Assembly (NCBI GenBank): GCA_027886925.1
Contig: JAPCJN010000034.1
Coordinates: forward strand, 1-8,386
DNA: 8,386 nt
Source: Nitrososphaerota archaeon
GTDB taxonomy: Archaea; Thermoproteota; Nitrososphaeria; Nitrososphaerales; UBA183
Direction: 5' to 3'
Each line of letters opens with the position of its first letter. The first letter of the stretch is position 1. Shown piece by piece: positions 1 through 6,736 of the stretch. The position numbers and the translations under genes were made by a program. The notes beneath the pieces were generated by a model. It was not told where the DNA came from. It saw only the letters and a list, made by a program, of their open reading frames with translations, and did not search any database.

Positions 1-1490
1 ATAGGGACGATCCCAAGGTTGTTCAGAGCCGTAGCGTAGATCAGCGCGACGATGCCGACAATTGATGCGACGGCCTCGAACACGCTGACCCTGTTGAGCG
101 CGAGCTGGTATTTCTTCCCCTTCCAGGTCTCGGACTTGCTGACTATCGCGTATTTCGGAGTCCTCAAGAAGACGCCCGTCCTGCTAGTCAGGAGGCCTGA
201 CAGCACGCTGACTGAGTTGCTGACGCTTATCCCGTATCCTATTATCACCAGCAACCCGATCTGCTTGACATTCCGAAGCAAGCCCAGATGCTGCGCGCGG
301 ACGGCTTCAACGCAGTAGTAGAGCACTGAGAGGGTGGAGAGGACTATCATCAGAGCGAATACAGCCCAAGGGACAACTGAGATAGTGAACAGCGCGGGGG
401 ACCCAAAGAATAATGCCGGATCCGGGATGGAGACCTTGACAGCGTAGCTGATCACGTTGACGTTGAGGAACGTCGCCAACAGAGCCAGGATGAAGGAGGC
501 GACCATGAGGGGGTGGACCATGTAGTAGGTGAGATGGACGAACGCTTCGAACTTCTGTCGCAGCGAAAGCTTCTCGGAGGAGAATATCCTTGGCATCAGT
601 TTGCGCGCTGTCTGGATGGAACCTCTCGCCCATCTTCCCTGTTGCCTCTTCAAGCTCGTAATCGTAGGAGGGAGCTCCGCCGGTACCTTCACATCCATCA
701 GGTAGACTGGCTTGTACCCTGACAGTTGCATCCTATAGCTCACGTCGAGGTCTTCCGCGAGCGTGTCGGAGTTCCAGCCGCCTGCCTTCACGATAGCTTC
801 AGTCCTCAGGAGCCCAGCGCTACCGTTGAAGTTCATCATGTAGCCGCTTGTCGAGCGGCCAGGCTGTTCCAAAAGGAAGTGAGCGTCGATGCCTATGGCC
901 AGTGTTTCCGTTATCATGTTGTAACCTCGGTCAAAGTGAGTCCACCTGCACTGCACGAAACCGACCTTCTCGTCCTGCAACATGAAGGGGATCGTCTTGT
1001 TCAAAAAGTCCTCCGGAGGCGCAAAGTCCGCGTCGAAGACAGCGACGAAGGGCTCCGTGGTCCGTTCCAGCGCGGCCTGAAGCGCCCCCGCCTTGAACCC
1101 TGCGCGAGTGCCTCTGCGCAGTATCTCGACGTTGTACCCCTGCGCTCTGTAGGCTTTTGACAGGTCGTCGAGCTTCTGGCGGGTCTCGTCGTCTGAGTCG
1201 TCGATGACGCAGACCCTCACCAGGCTCTTCCCGTAGCTGTCCGCCATCTTGGTGCAGGCGCTCAGCAGCCTGTCCGCGACATACACTTCGTTGTAGACGG
1301 GGAGATGGACTGCGACAGGCGGCCTCGACGTTGAGCCGGCAGAGACGGGCTCCAGGTAGCGGCGTGCCCTTCTGGTGAGGTGCAGAGTGTTGATCCCGTA
1401 GACAAAGAACGAGAAGCTCAGCAGAATCGACGCGACTAGAATTATTACCGCCACTGGTGAGAACGTGACTGCAGCAACCGTAGACAGCAT
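1..1490 (-). CDS. Membrane-bound family 2 glycosyltransferase, cellulose/mannan-synthase-like (3' end outside window)
   Basis: The reverse strand reads without a stop from ATG at 1490 to base 1, giving 496 residues with the C-terminus missing. A hydrophobic segment at about residues 12-32 is followed by a GT-A catalytic domain at about 55-290. It carries the processive GT2 signature: VIDDS (Asp97/98), FDAD (Asp153/155), GSAG (223-226), TLAEDLD (Glu246-Asp247) and QQGRW (283-287). Hydrophobic stretches at about 322-348, 368-392, 410-432 and 470-488 look like membrane segments. By family knowledge such proteins use a nucleotide-sugar at the cytoplasmic face to build or export a beta-linked polysaccharide; the sugar cannot be told from sequence. 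I chose ATG 1490 because a GGTGG stretch lies about 11 nt upstream; in-frame GTGs at 1502 and 1505 are alternatives. It is divergent from the amino acid operon, so a functional link is not implied. The family call is firm and the product is open. Confidence 0.92.
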   Translation of the reverse strand, partial: MLSTVAAVTFSPVAVIILVASILLSFSFFVYGINTLHLTRRARRYLEPVSAGSTSRPPVAVHLPVYNEVYVADRLLSACTKMADSYGKSLVRVCVIDDSDDETRQKLDDLSKAYRAQGYNVEILRRGTRAGFKAGALQAALERTTEPFVAVFDADFAPPEDFLNKTIPFMLQDEKVGFVQCRWTHFDRGYNMITETLAIGIDAHFLLEQPGRSTSGYMMNFNGSAGLLRTEAIVKAGGWNSDTLAEDLDVSYRMQLSGYKPVYLMDVKVPAELPPTITSLKRQQGRWARGSIQTARKLMPRIFSSEKLSLRQKFEAFVHLTYYMVHPLMVASFILALLATFLNVNVISYAVKVSIPDPALFFGSPALFTISVVPWAVFALMIVLSTLSVLYYCVEAVRAQHLGLLRNVKQIGLLVIIGYGISVSNSVSVLSGLLTSRTGVFLRTPKYAIVSKSETWKGKKYQLALNRVSVFEAVASIVGIVALIYATALNNLGIVP

Positions 1491-1542
1491 TAGTCCATAC
1501 ACCACCCTTCCACGTGAGGCTTTTTCGGTCTCCCGGGGGCGA

Positions 1543-1553
1543 CTATATAATAT
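1543..1553 (-). promoter_or_regulatory. Putative TATA box for the glycosyltransferase
   Basis: The bases ctatataatat are the strongest AT run in an otherwise GC-rich stretch. On the minus strand they read as a box-A-like element. Archaeal transcription usually starts about 25 nt downstream of the box centre, which here would be near 1520 and would leave a leader of roughly 30 nt before ATG 1490. The element is nearly palindromic, so its direction is inferred from the gene it precedes. Confidence 0.5.
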
Positions 1554-1649
1554 GTTGGCAACAATCCTAACGAATTTGGTCTTTCGTGCTCAGATATACG
1601 CCTCCGACTCGCGTGGCCTCTTGTTTCCACCGCCCGACCGCGATGTCCA

Positions 1650-1669
1650 GCGAGGAACGGGGTCCTCGC
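1650..1669. repeat. Perfect 7-bp inverted repeat with 6-nt loop
   Basis: The arm gcgagga (1650-1656) pairs exactly with tcctcgc (1663-1669) around the loop acgggg. It ends 10 nt before the putative lysC TATA box, a place where archaeal regulators often bind. It has no trailing T-run and no gene ends nearby, so an operator is more likely than a terminator. Its function is inferred from position only. Confidence 0.45.
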
Positions 1670-1679
1670 AGAGCAACGC

Positions 1680-1690
1680 ATAAATAATAT
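1680..1690 (+). promoter_or_regulatory. Putative TATA box for the lysC-aro operon
   Basis: The bases ataaataatat form a box-A-like element in GC-rich surroundings. Initiation about 25 nt downstream would fall near 1710, giving a leader of about 120 nt before lysC. A second, weaker candidate (tttatgac at 1743-1750) would give a leader of about 60 nt. Which one is used cannot be decided by eye. Confidence 0.45.
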
Positions 1691-1816
1691 GAGCTGACCG
1701 GTCCGCAGCGAGAGACAATGGGGCTTAGCAGAGGCGGTTCAGTTTATGACTATCGGCTGCCCCAATTCGGCTTTCCTTACTAAGGCTCTCTCTAGCTTTT
1801 CTCGCGGAAACCTGCA

Positions 1817-1823
1817 GGAGGAG
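1817..1823 (+). promoter_or_regulatory. Strong Shine-Dalgarno site for lysC
   Basis: ggaggag sits 8 nt before ATG 1832 and is a near-ideal complement to the 16S rRNA 3' end. It supports that start and shows that the first operon gene has a leader with SD-led initiation rather than a leaderless start. It overlaps the 8-bp palindrome cctgcagg (1811-1818). Confidence 0.75.
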
Positions 1824-1831
1824 CACTCACG

Positions 1832-3094
1832 ATGAGCACAATCAGACTGTTGGAAACCAAAGTCGTCAAGTTCGGAGGGTCCGTACTCGATGACGAAAAG
1901 GCGATCAACCAAGTGGCGGCCTTGATCAAGGAGACCACGAAGCAGGGGGTAGGCGTCGTCGTGGTGGTGTCCGCGATGAAAGGGGTGACTGACCAGCTGC
2001 TCGCGGCGTCCAAGAGAGAGAACCCCCACATCGAGCCGCATCTTCTCGACGAGCTCCTCTCCTCAGGAGAGAAGACCAGCGCCAGACTCGTGGCGGCCGC
2101 GCTCGCCGGATTTGAGCTCCAGTCGGTCGTCGTCGACCCAGACACCCCTTATTGGCCCATAATCACGGACGACAGGCACACGGACGCCAATCCGATGGTC
2201 GAAGAGACAAGGGCGAAGGCGCTGCAGTTGATAATGCCGCTCCTTTCCGCCGGGAAAGTCCCGGTCGTCTGCGGTTTCCTGGGAAAGACCGTAGATGGTA
2301 AGACGACCACGATGGGGAGGGGCGGGAGCGACACGACCGCGGTGCTGCTGGGCAACTGCCTGAACGCGAAAGAGGTGATACTGGTCAAGGACGTCGAGGG
2401 GGTCTACTCTAGCGATCCGGCCAAGGTGACCAACCCGCAGTTCATCGAGAGCCTCAACGGAGAGGAGGCAGAGATGCTGGCGGCAGGAGGGGCGAAGTTC
2501 CTTCACGTCAAGGCGCTTCGATACCAGTCCCCTGGTCTCAAGATAAGGGTGACCAACCTGGACAGGCTCGACTCTGGGACCGTCATCAAAGGAGAGCTGT
2601 CACCCGTCCAGGTCGAGAAGTCGACGGAGGGGGTCTCGATGATCACCCTGGTAGGCTTGGACCCGGAAAGGGCCGAGTCCATAATCAGCGCGGCGCAGGC
2701 GGTCAGGCAGGCCCAGGGAGAGCTCCTGGCGCTCTCGTTGGAAGCCAACGCCGCGATATTCTATGTCAGCGGAGGAAAGAACGTGCTCGACGCCGTCCAC
2801 TCTGTTCTGGTGGGAGACCGCATAGGAAAAGCGGTCTCCGAGTTCGGGCACCTCTCCATGATATCGGTCAAGGGAGCGGCCCTTGAGACAGAGAAGGGAG
2901 TGGTCCAAAGGATAACGCGGCCGCTCGCACAGACGTCCATCAACGTATACGGGATAGTCACGATTCTCTCTTCGGTGCTGGTCTTCGTCTCCTCGGAGCA
3001 GGCAGATATGGCCCTCAAGCTGGTGAGGGAGGCGATGATGCCCTGGACAGAAAGAAAGCCATCAATAGGCACGAGAGAAGGGATATCCGTTTGA
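1832..3094 (+). CDS. lysC: Aspartate kinase with C-terminal ACT domains
   Basis: The 420-residue protein phosphorylates L-aspartate with ATP to 4-phospho-L-aspartate, the first step to aspartate semialdehyde. The amino acid kinase domain spans about residues 9-250: KFGGS at 13-17, LSSGEK at 76-81, MGRGGSDTTA at 161-170 and KDVEGVYSSDP at 186-196. The last 150 residues (about 268-340 and 345-405) fit two ACT domains, the usual allosteric part of regulated aspartate kinases. Length is near the usual size for monofunctional enzymes, and there is no homoserine dehydrogenase fusion. The start is fixed by a strong SD 8 nt upstream. The stop overlaps the start of the next gene in TTGA, implying coupled translation. 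As first gene of an aromatic operon it probably feeds ADH synthase as well as the lysine, threonine and methionine branches. Its effector cannot be predicted by eye. Confidence 0.95.
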   Translation: MSTIRLLETKVVKFGGSVLDDEKAINQVAALIKETTKQGVGVVVVVSAMKGVTDQLLAASKRENPHIEPHLLDELLSSGEKTSARLVAAALAGFELQSVVVDPDTPYWPIITDDRHTDANPMVEETRAKALQLIMPLLSAGKVPVVCGFLGKTVDGKTTTMGRGGSDTTAVLLGNCLNAKEVILVKDVEGVYSSDPAKVTNPQFIESLNGEEAEMLAAGGAKFLHVKALRYQSPGLKIRVTNLDRLDSGTVIKGELSPVQVEKSTEGVSMITLVGLDPERAESIISAAQAVRQAQGELLALSLEANAAIFYVSGGKNVLDAVHSVLVGDRIGKAVSEFGHLSMISVKGAALETEKGVVQRITRPLAQTSINVYGIVTILSSVLVFVSSEQADMALKLVREAMMPWTERKPSIGTREGISV

Positions 3095-4170
3095 CCAAGC
3101 AGCGAGTGGTGAAAGCCGCCCTCCTGGGCGCGACCGGCGCGGTCGGACAGCGCTACATCAACATGCTCCCCGAGCACCCATACCTCCAGCTGGAGGTGTT
3201 GATGGGCGGGGAATCGGCCGGCAAGAAATACGGCGATGCGGCCAACTGGCTCTTCGCCGACGCGATGGACCGAGAGATGGCCGAGAAGGTCGTCCGCCCA
3301 GCGATGGTAGAGTCGGCCAAAGAGTGCGACATCGTGTTCTCCGCCCTACCGACTGAAGTCGCGAATGAGGTTGAGACGAAGTTCGCGGAGGCGGGGTTCA
3401 TGGTCGTCAGCGAAGCCAGCGTGCACAGGATGGACTCGGACGTCCCGCTGATGATCCCCGAGATCAATGCGGAGCACCTCAAGCTCATGGAGGCCCAGAG
3501 GAAAAAGCGGGGATGGAAGGGCAACGGCGGCATCGTGACCACCCCGAACTGCACCGCGACGGGGCTGGCGATGGTGCTGAAGCCGCTCATCGACGATTTC
3601 GGAGCGAAGAAGGCCATCGTCACGACGATGCAGGCGCTCTCGGGAGCGGGATTCCCCGGAGTCCCCTCCCTCTCGATCGCGGAGAACGTCATCCCCTACA
3701 TCAAGAACGAGGAAGAGAAGGTGGCGCTTGAAGCGAAGAAGATCCTCGGGACGTTCAGTAACGGACACATCAATCAGAGCCCGCTCGCGATGGGCATCTC
3801 ATGCAATAGAGTCGCGGTCATCGACGGGCATCTGGAGACCCTCTACGCGGAGTTCTCCAAGGAGATAACTCCCCTGGAGGCGAAGAAGTCCCTGGAGGCT
3901 TTCAGGGGGGAGCCGCAGAGGCTCAAGCTCCCCACAGCCCCCGAGCAGCCGATCTTGGTGAGGAAGGAGGACGACAGGCCGCAGCCCCGCCTGGACCGGA
4001 TGTCCGGAAGCGTCCCCGGGATGAGCGTGGTGGTCGGGAGAATCAGGAACGGGATCGACGCCAGGTCGCTGCAGCTGACGCTGCTCTCGCACAACACCAT
4101 CAGGGGTGCGGCGGGGACGGCCATTCTCACAGCGGAGCTGATGGCGAGCAAAGGATACCTGGAGAAATAG
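3091..4170 (+). CDS. asd: Aspartate-semialdehyde dehydrogenase, archaeal/fungal type
   Basis: This 359-residue enzyme reduces 4-phospho-L-aspartate with NADPH to L-aspartate 4-semialdehyde. The Rossmann motif GATGAVGQ is at residues 13-20. The catalytic cysteine is Cys154 in TTPNCTA, and the likely acid-base histidine is His247 in DGHLET. The phosphate-binding loop SALP is at 84-87, and the C-terminal dimerisation part is intact. Length fits the archaeal/yeast branch. The start is TTG at 3091, overlapping the lysC stop as TTGA, with a purine-rich SD-like agaaggga at 3077-3084. GTG codons at 3106 and 3109 are possible, but they lack an SD and would leave almost nothing before the first beta strand. 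The product is both a branch point for aspartate-family amino acids and the direct substrate of the next enzyme, which explains the gene order. Confidence 0.95.
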   Translation: MTKQRVVKAALLGATGAVGQRYINMLPEHPYLQLEVLMGGESAGKKYGDAANWLFADAMDREMAEKVVRPAMVESAKECDIVFSALPTEVANEVETKFAEAGFMVVSEASVHRMDSDVPLMIPEINAEHLKLMEAQRKKRGWKGNGGIVTTPNCTATGLAMVLKPLIDDFGAKKAIVTTMQALSGAGFPGVPSLSIAENVIPYIKNEEEKVALEAKKILGTFSNGHINQSPLAMGISCNRVAVIDGHLETLYAEFSKEITPLEAKKSLEAFRGEPQRLKLPTAPEQPILVRKEDDRPQPRLDRMSGSVPGMSVVVGRIRNGIDARSLQLTLLSHNTIRGAAGTAILTAELMASKGYLEK

Positions 4171-4178
4171 GGGAAACC

Positions 4179-4973
4179 ATGGTCTCTGGAAAGCAGGTCA
4201 GGCTGAGCAGGATCACGAAGAACCGTAGGATGCTCTGCATCCCGATGGACCACTCGTTCACGGTCGGGCCTATCGCTGGCCTCGAGGAGCCAGAGGAGAT
4301 GATAGAGAAGGTAGCCAAGGGAGGAGCGACCGCGTTTCTGGTCCACAAAGGAATAATCAAGTCGCTGAAGAAACCGTCACCCATAGGGATGATCATGCAC
4401 GCATCTGCGAGCACGAGCCTTGGACTGGCCCCAAACAGGAAGGTGCTGTGTGCGTCCGTCCTCGAAGGCGTGAGGCTAGGGGTCGACGCCATCTCGATCC
4501 ACGTCAACATCGGCTCGAAGGAGGAGCCCGAGATGCTCGAGCAGCTGGGGACGGTCGCCGACCAATGCGACGAGTTCGAGATCCCGTTCATAGCGATGAT
4601 GTACCCGCGCGGCGAGAACATCAAGGACCCGGCCGACCCGGTCGTGGTCGCCCATGTCGCGAGGGTCGGGGCGGAGGCCGGAGCGGACATCGTAAAGACA
4701 GTCTACACCGGCAGCCCTGAGACTTTCAAGGAGGTCGTGAGAAAATGTCCCGTGCCGGTAGTCCTCGCGGGAGGCGCTAAGGTCGAGACCGACGAGGAGG
4801 TCCTCAAACTAGCCAGCGACGTCATGAAGGCGGGGGCCATGGGCGTGACGTTCGGGCGGAACGTCTTCCAGCACCGTGACCCGACGCTGATAGTGAGAGC
4901 GATAAGGAAGGTGGTCGTCGACCGCGCTAGCGTTGAAGAAGCGTTGGAGGTCATGAGCCCTGCTACCGCCTGA
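4179..4973 (+). CDS. aroA': 2-amino-3,7-dideoxy-D-threo-hept-6-ulosonate (ADH) synthase
   Basis: The 264-residue protein is a class I (Schiff-base) aldolase of the DhnA/MJ0400 family. It is expected to transfer the ketose part of 6-deoxy-5-ketofructose 1-phosphate onto L-aspartate semialdehyde, making ADH, the archaeal replacement for DAHP. A TIM-barrel layout is visible: PMDH with Asp24 and His25, MYPRG with Tyr142, DIVKT with Lys173 as the probable Schiff-base lysine, and the phosphate-binding segments LAGGAK (196-201) and GVTFGRNVF (222-230). Fructose-bisphosphate aldolases and LsrF share these motifs. The assignment rests on the neighbours: asd just upstream makes its substrate and dehydroquinate synthase II just downstream uses its product. 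ATG 4179 lies 8 nt after the asd stop and has only a weak GGGGA as ribosome site. The enzymes that make the ketofructose donor are not in the window. Confidence 0.92.
   Translation: MVSGKQVRLSRITKNRRMLCIPMDHSFTVGPIAGLEEPEEMIEKVAKGGATAFLVHKGIIKSLKKPSPIGMIMHASASTSLGLAPNRKVLCASVLEGVRLGVDAISIHVNIGSKEEPEMLEQLGTVADQCDEFEIPFIAMMYPRGENIKDPADPVVVAHVARVGAEAGADIVKTVYTGSPETFKEVVRKCPVPVVLAGGAKVETDEEVLKLASDVMKAGAMGVTFGRNVFQHRDPTLIVRAIRKVVVDRASVEEALEVMSPATA
4946..4950 (+). promoter_or_regulatory. Shine-Dalgarno site pointing to a CTG start for dehydroquinate synthase II
   Basis: ggagg lies inside the end of the ADH synthase gene, 9 nt before CTG 4960. This is the best-placed ribosome site near the next gene. 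The same spacing would not serve TTG 5023, which is 72 nt downstream. It therefore bears on which start the next gene uses. Confidence 0.5.
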
Positions 4974-5985
4974 GAAGGAGATCGTCCTCGACCTCACCCA
5001 CATAGGAGAGGTCTCGAAGGCCTTGAACGAGGCCAAGAAGGCAGGGATCAGGGCGGTCCTCTCCCGCGGCGGAAGGTCGCTCGACAGTGAGATTTCTGCC
5101 GTAGGCGGACTGCAGCAATACAAGGAGACCGACGGCGACTTTGCCTGGGTCGAAGTGAGGGGGGCCAAAGACCAAGACAAGGCGGTCGAATCGTCGCTGC
5201 AGGCTGACCACAAGTTCGTCGTGGTCGACTGCACCAACTGGAAGATCATCCCCTTGGAGAACATGATCGCGGAGTTTAGGCGCAAGCACCGGAAGATCTA
5301 CGCGTTCATGAAGAGCGAGGGCGACATCAAACTAGCGTTCTCGATATTGGAGAAGGGCGTCGACGGCGTGGTGATACCATACTCGTCGTTGGGCGCGGCG
5401 AAGGAGCTGATCGGCAGCGCGTCGGGCAAGCGCGGCCTGTCGCTCGGGAATGCGAAGATCAAGCAGATCTCCGACGTCGGAGACGGGGAGCGCGTCTGCA
5501 TCGACACAGCGTCGCAACTCTCGATAGGCGAGGGGATGCTGATAGGCAGCAAAGCGAGCTTCTTCTTCCTCGTCCACAGCGAGACGGTCCCGTCCGAGTA
5601 CATCCCCACGAGGCCGTTCAGGGTGAACGCGGGAGCACTGCATAGCTACATCTTCGGCGCGGACGGCAAGACGAGATACCTCTCCGAGCTGCAGGCGGGC
5701 GACAAGGTCCAGCTCGTCGACTCGAAAGGAGGGAGGCGCGACGCCACAGTGGGAAGGATAAAGATGGAGAGGAGGCCGCTCGTCATGATAAAAGCCGAAT
5801 GCGACGGCGAGGAAGGGACCGCGATGCTCCAGAACGCGGAGACGATACGCCTGGTTCGCCCCGACGGGACCCCGATCTCGGTGACAGAGGCCAAGGCGGG
5901 CGACGAGGTCCTGGTTCACGTGGAAGGCCCCAGCAAGGGGAGACACTTCGGCGGGGAAGTGGACGAGTTCATTGTCGAGCGCTAG
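4960..5985 (+). CDS. aroB': 3-dehydroquinate synthase II
   Basis: This enzyme oxidatively deaminates ADH with NAD+ and cyclises it to 3-dehydroquinate. It is unrelated to bacterial AroB and found mainly in archaea. Family hallmarks, numbered from CTG 4960 (341 residues): TNWKIIPLENMIA at 92-104, GEGMLIGS at 190-197, HSETV at 206-210, RPFRVNAGALHSY at 218-230, QNAETIRLV at 291-299 and RHFG at 328-331. Start choice is uncertain. The first standard start in frame is TTG 5023 (320 residues), but it removes EIVLDLTHIGEVSKAL, which reads like the first beta strand and helix and has the operon's usual GC-rich codons. The frame opens after a stop at 4954-4956 and holds no ATG, GTG or TTG before 5023. 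CTG 4960 follows a GGAGG at 9 nt and overlaps the previous gene by 14 nt, so I prefer it. Family-size length (about 340-370) also favours the longer form. Function is firm; the start is tentative. Confidence 0.9.
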   Translation: MLPPEKEIVLDLTHIGEVSKALNEAKKAGIRAVLSRGGRSLDSEISAVGGLQQYKETDGDFAWVEVRGAKDQDKAVESSLQADHKFVVVDCTNWKIIPLENMIAEFRRKHRKIYAFMKSEGDIKLAFSILEKGVDGVVIPYSSLGAAKELIGSASGKRGLSLGNAKIKQISDVGDGERVCIDTASQLSIGEGMLIGSKASFFFLVHSETVPSEYIPTRPFRVNAGALHSYIFGADGKTRYLSELQAGDKVQLVDSKGGRRDATVGRIKMERRPLVMIKAECDGEEGTAMLQNAETIRLVRPDGTPISVTEAKAGDEVLVHVEGPSKGRHFGGEVDEFIVER

Positions 5986-6022
5986 CGACGGGCCGCTGGC
6001 GCAGGCAGCACAGTGACGTTCG

Positions 6023-6733
6023 TTGGGCAAGAAGAAAGAGAAAGCGAAGAAGGAAAAGAGGAAGACCAGGCTCTGCACTTCCATTTCTGCCTATTCGCCA
6101 GAAGAGATGGCGAGAAAAGCCTCGCTCGCGCTGTCAATCGGGTCGCACCTCGTCGAGTTCCGCATCGACAGGTTGGAAGGCGGAAACGCGTTGAGCGACA
6201 TCAAGAAGAAGCTATCTCCGTTCGCGAAGAAGGCGGTCTTCACCGTGAGGCCGAGCCAGGAGGGAGGCGGCTTCAAGGGGAGCGAGAGCGCACGGCTCGA
6301 CCTGGTGTCTCGCCTTGCCGAGATGCGTCCTGCGTACGTCGACATCGAGCTAACGGCCGCGAAGGAGAACAAAAAGTGGCTGGGCTCGCTCCCCTCGAGC
6401 GTCCAGACGATAATCTCGTGGCACAACTTCGACAGAACGCCTGATCAACCCCTGCTGCAGGCGATATGCGAGGAGGAGCTGAGGCTCGGCTCTCTTGCGA
6501 AGGTGGTCACGACAGCGACGAGGGTCGACGACAACCTCGTCACCCTCGCACTCTGCAGGCAAGGGCGGGGGAGAATCATCTCGTTCTGCATGGGAGAGCT
6601 AGGGACGCTCTCAAGAGTCCTATCGATGGAGATGGAAGCGCCGATCGTCTACGCGTCGCTCCCCAACGAGGCTGTCGCACCAGGGCAGCTCTCCATCTCG
6701 ACGATGAGAAAGCTCCGGAGCATGGTCGTCTGA
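6023..6733 (+). CDS. aroD: 3-dehydroquinate dehydratase, type I
   Basis: The 236-residue enzyme converts 3-dehydroquinate to 3-dehydroshikimate by a Schiff-base mechanism. Type I motifs are complete: VEFRIDRLEG at 44-53, FTVR at 73-76, SWHNF with His134 as general base, AKVVTTA with Lys160 as the Schiff-base lysine, and the substrate-closing loop ASLPNEAVAPGQLS at 211-224. The conserved core begins at RLCTSIS (16-22). It is preceded by a tail of 15 residues with about ten Lys/Arg that is not typical of the family. TTG 6023 is the only workable start: the frame closes at TGA 6014-6016 upstream, and the next ATG at 6107 would delete the first beta strand. No Shine-Dalgarno sequence is visible in the 37-nt gap after dehydroquinate synthase, although the start codon is followed by a purine-rich run. 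Function is confident; the exact N-terminus is less so. Confidence 0.93.
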   Translation: MGKKKEKAKKEKRKTRLCTSISAYSPEEMARKASLALSIGSHLVEFRIDRLEGGNALSDIKKKLSPFAKKAVFTVRPSQEGGGFKGSESARLDLVSRLAEMRPAYVDIELTAAKENKKWLGSLPSSVQTIISWHNFDRTPDQPLLQAICEEELRLGSLAKVVTTATRVDDNLVTLALCRQGRGRIISFCMGELGTLSRVLSMEMEAPIVYASLPNEAVAPGQLSISTMRKLRSMVV

Positions 6734-6736
6734 GAC

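Larger units (their letters stand above)
1491..1831. other. Divergent intergenic region between glycosyltransferase and lysC
   Basis: These 341 bases separate two genes transcribed away from each other, so both promoters should lie here. I see an AT-rich box near 1543-1553, a second at 1680-1690, a perfect hairpin at 1650-1669, an 8-bp palindrome at 1696-1703 and a strong Shine-Dalgarno sequence at 1817-1823. The short open frames here lack a ribosome site and any recognisable protein, so I call no gene. No tRNA-like cloverleaf or T-loop consensus was found on either strand. Confidence 0.8.

Noticed and set aside
726..1160. Plus-strand frame of 144 codons within the glycosyltransferase region
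   Set aside because: It is a shadow of the minus-strand GT2 gene, whose DDS, DAD, ED and QQGRW motifs are encoded over the same bases.
1650..1669. Hairpin as an intrinsic terminator
   Set aside because: No T-run follows on either strand and no gene ends upstream; both neighbouring genes are transcribed away from it.
1720..1763. tRNA or known riboswitch in the lysC leader
   Set aside because: A GGTTC resembles part of a T-loop, but no acceptor stem, anticodon arm or full T-loop consensus fits. The 5-bp closing stem alone is within chance.
4179..4973. Class I fructose-bisphosphate aldolase as the identity of this gene
   Set aside because: The motifs are shared, but placement directly between asd and dehydroquinate synthase II makes ADH synthase much more likely.
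4950..5025. Frameshift fusing ADH synthase to dehydroquinate synthase II
   Set aside because: ADH synthase ends at the expected length with a natural C-terminus, and overlapping separate genes explain the arrangement without a fusion or sequencing error.
5332..6084. Long antisense reading frame (about 250 codons) opposite dehydroquinate synthase II
   Set aside because: GC-rich third positions remove stops from the opposite strand. The sense strand encodes a clear conserved enzyme and the antisense product shows no recognisable motif.
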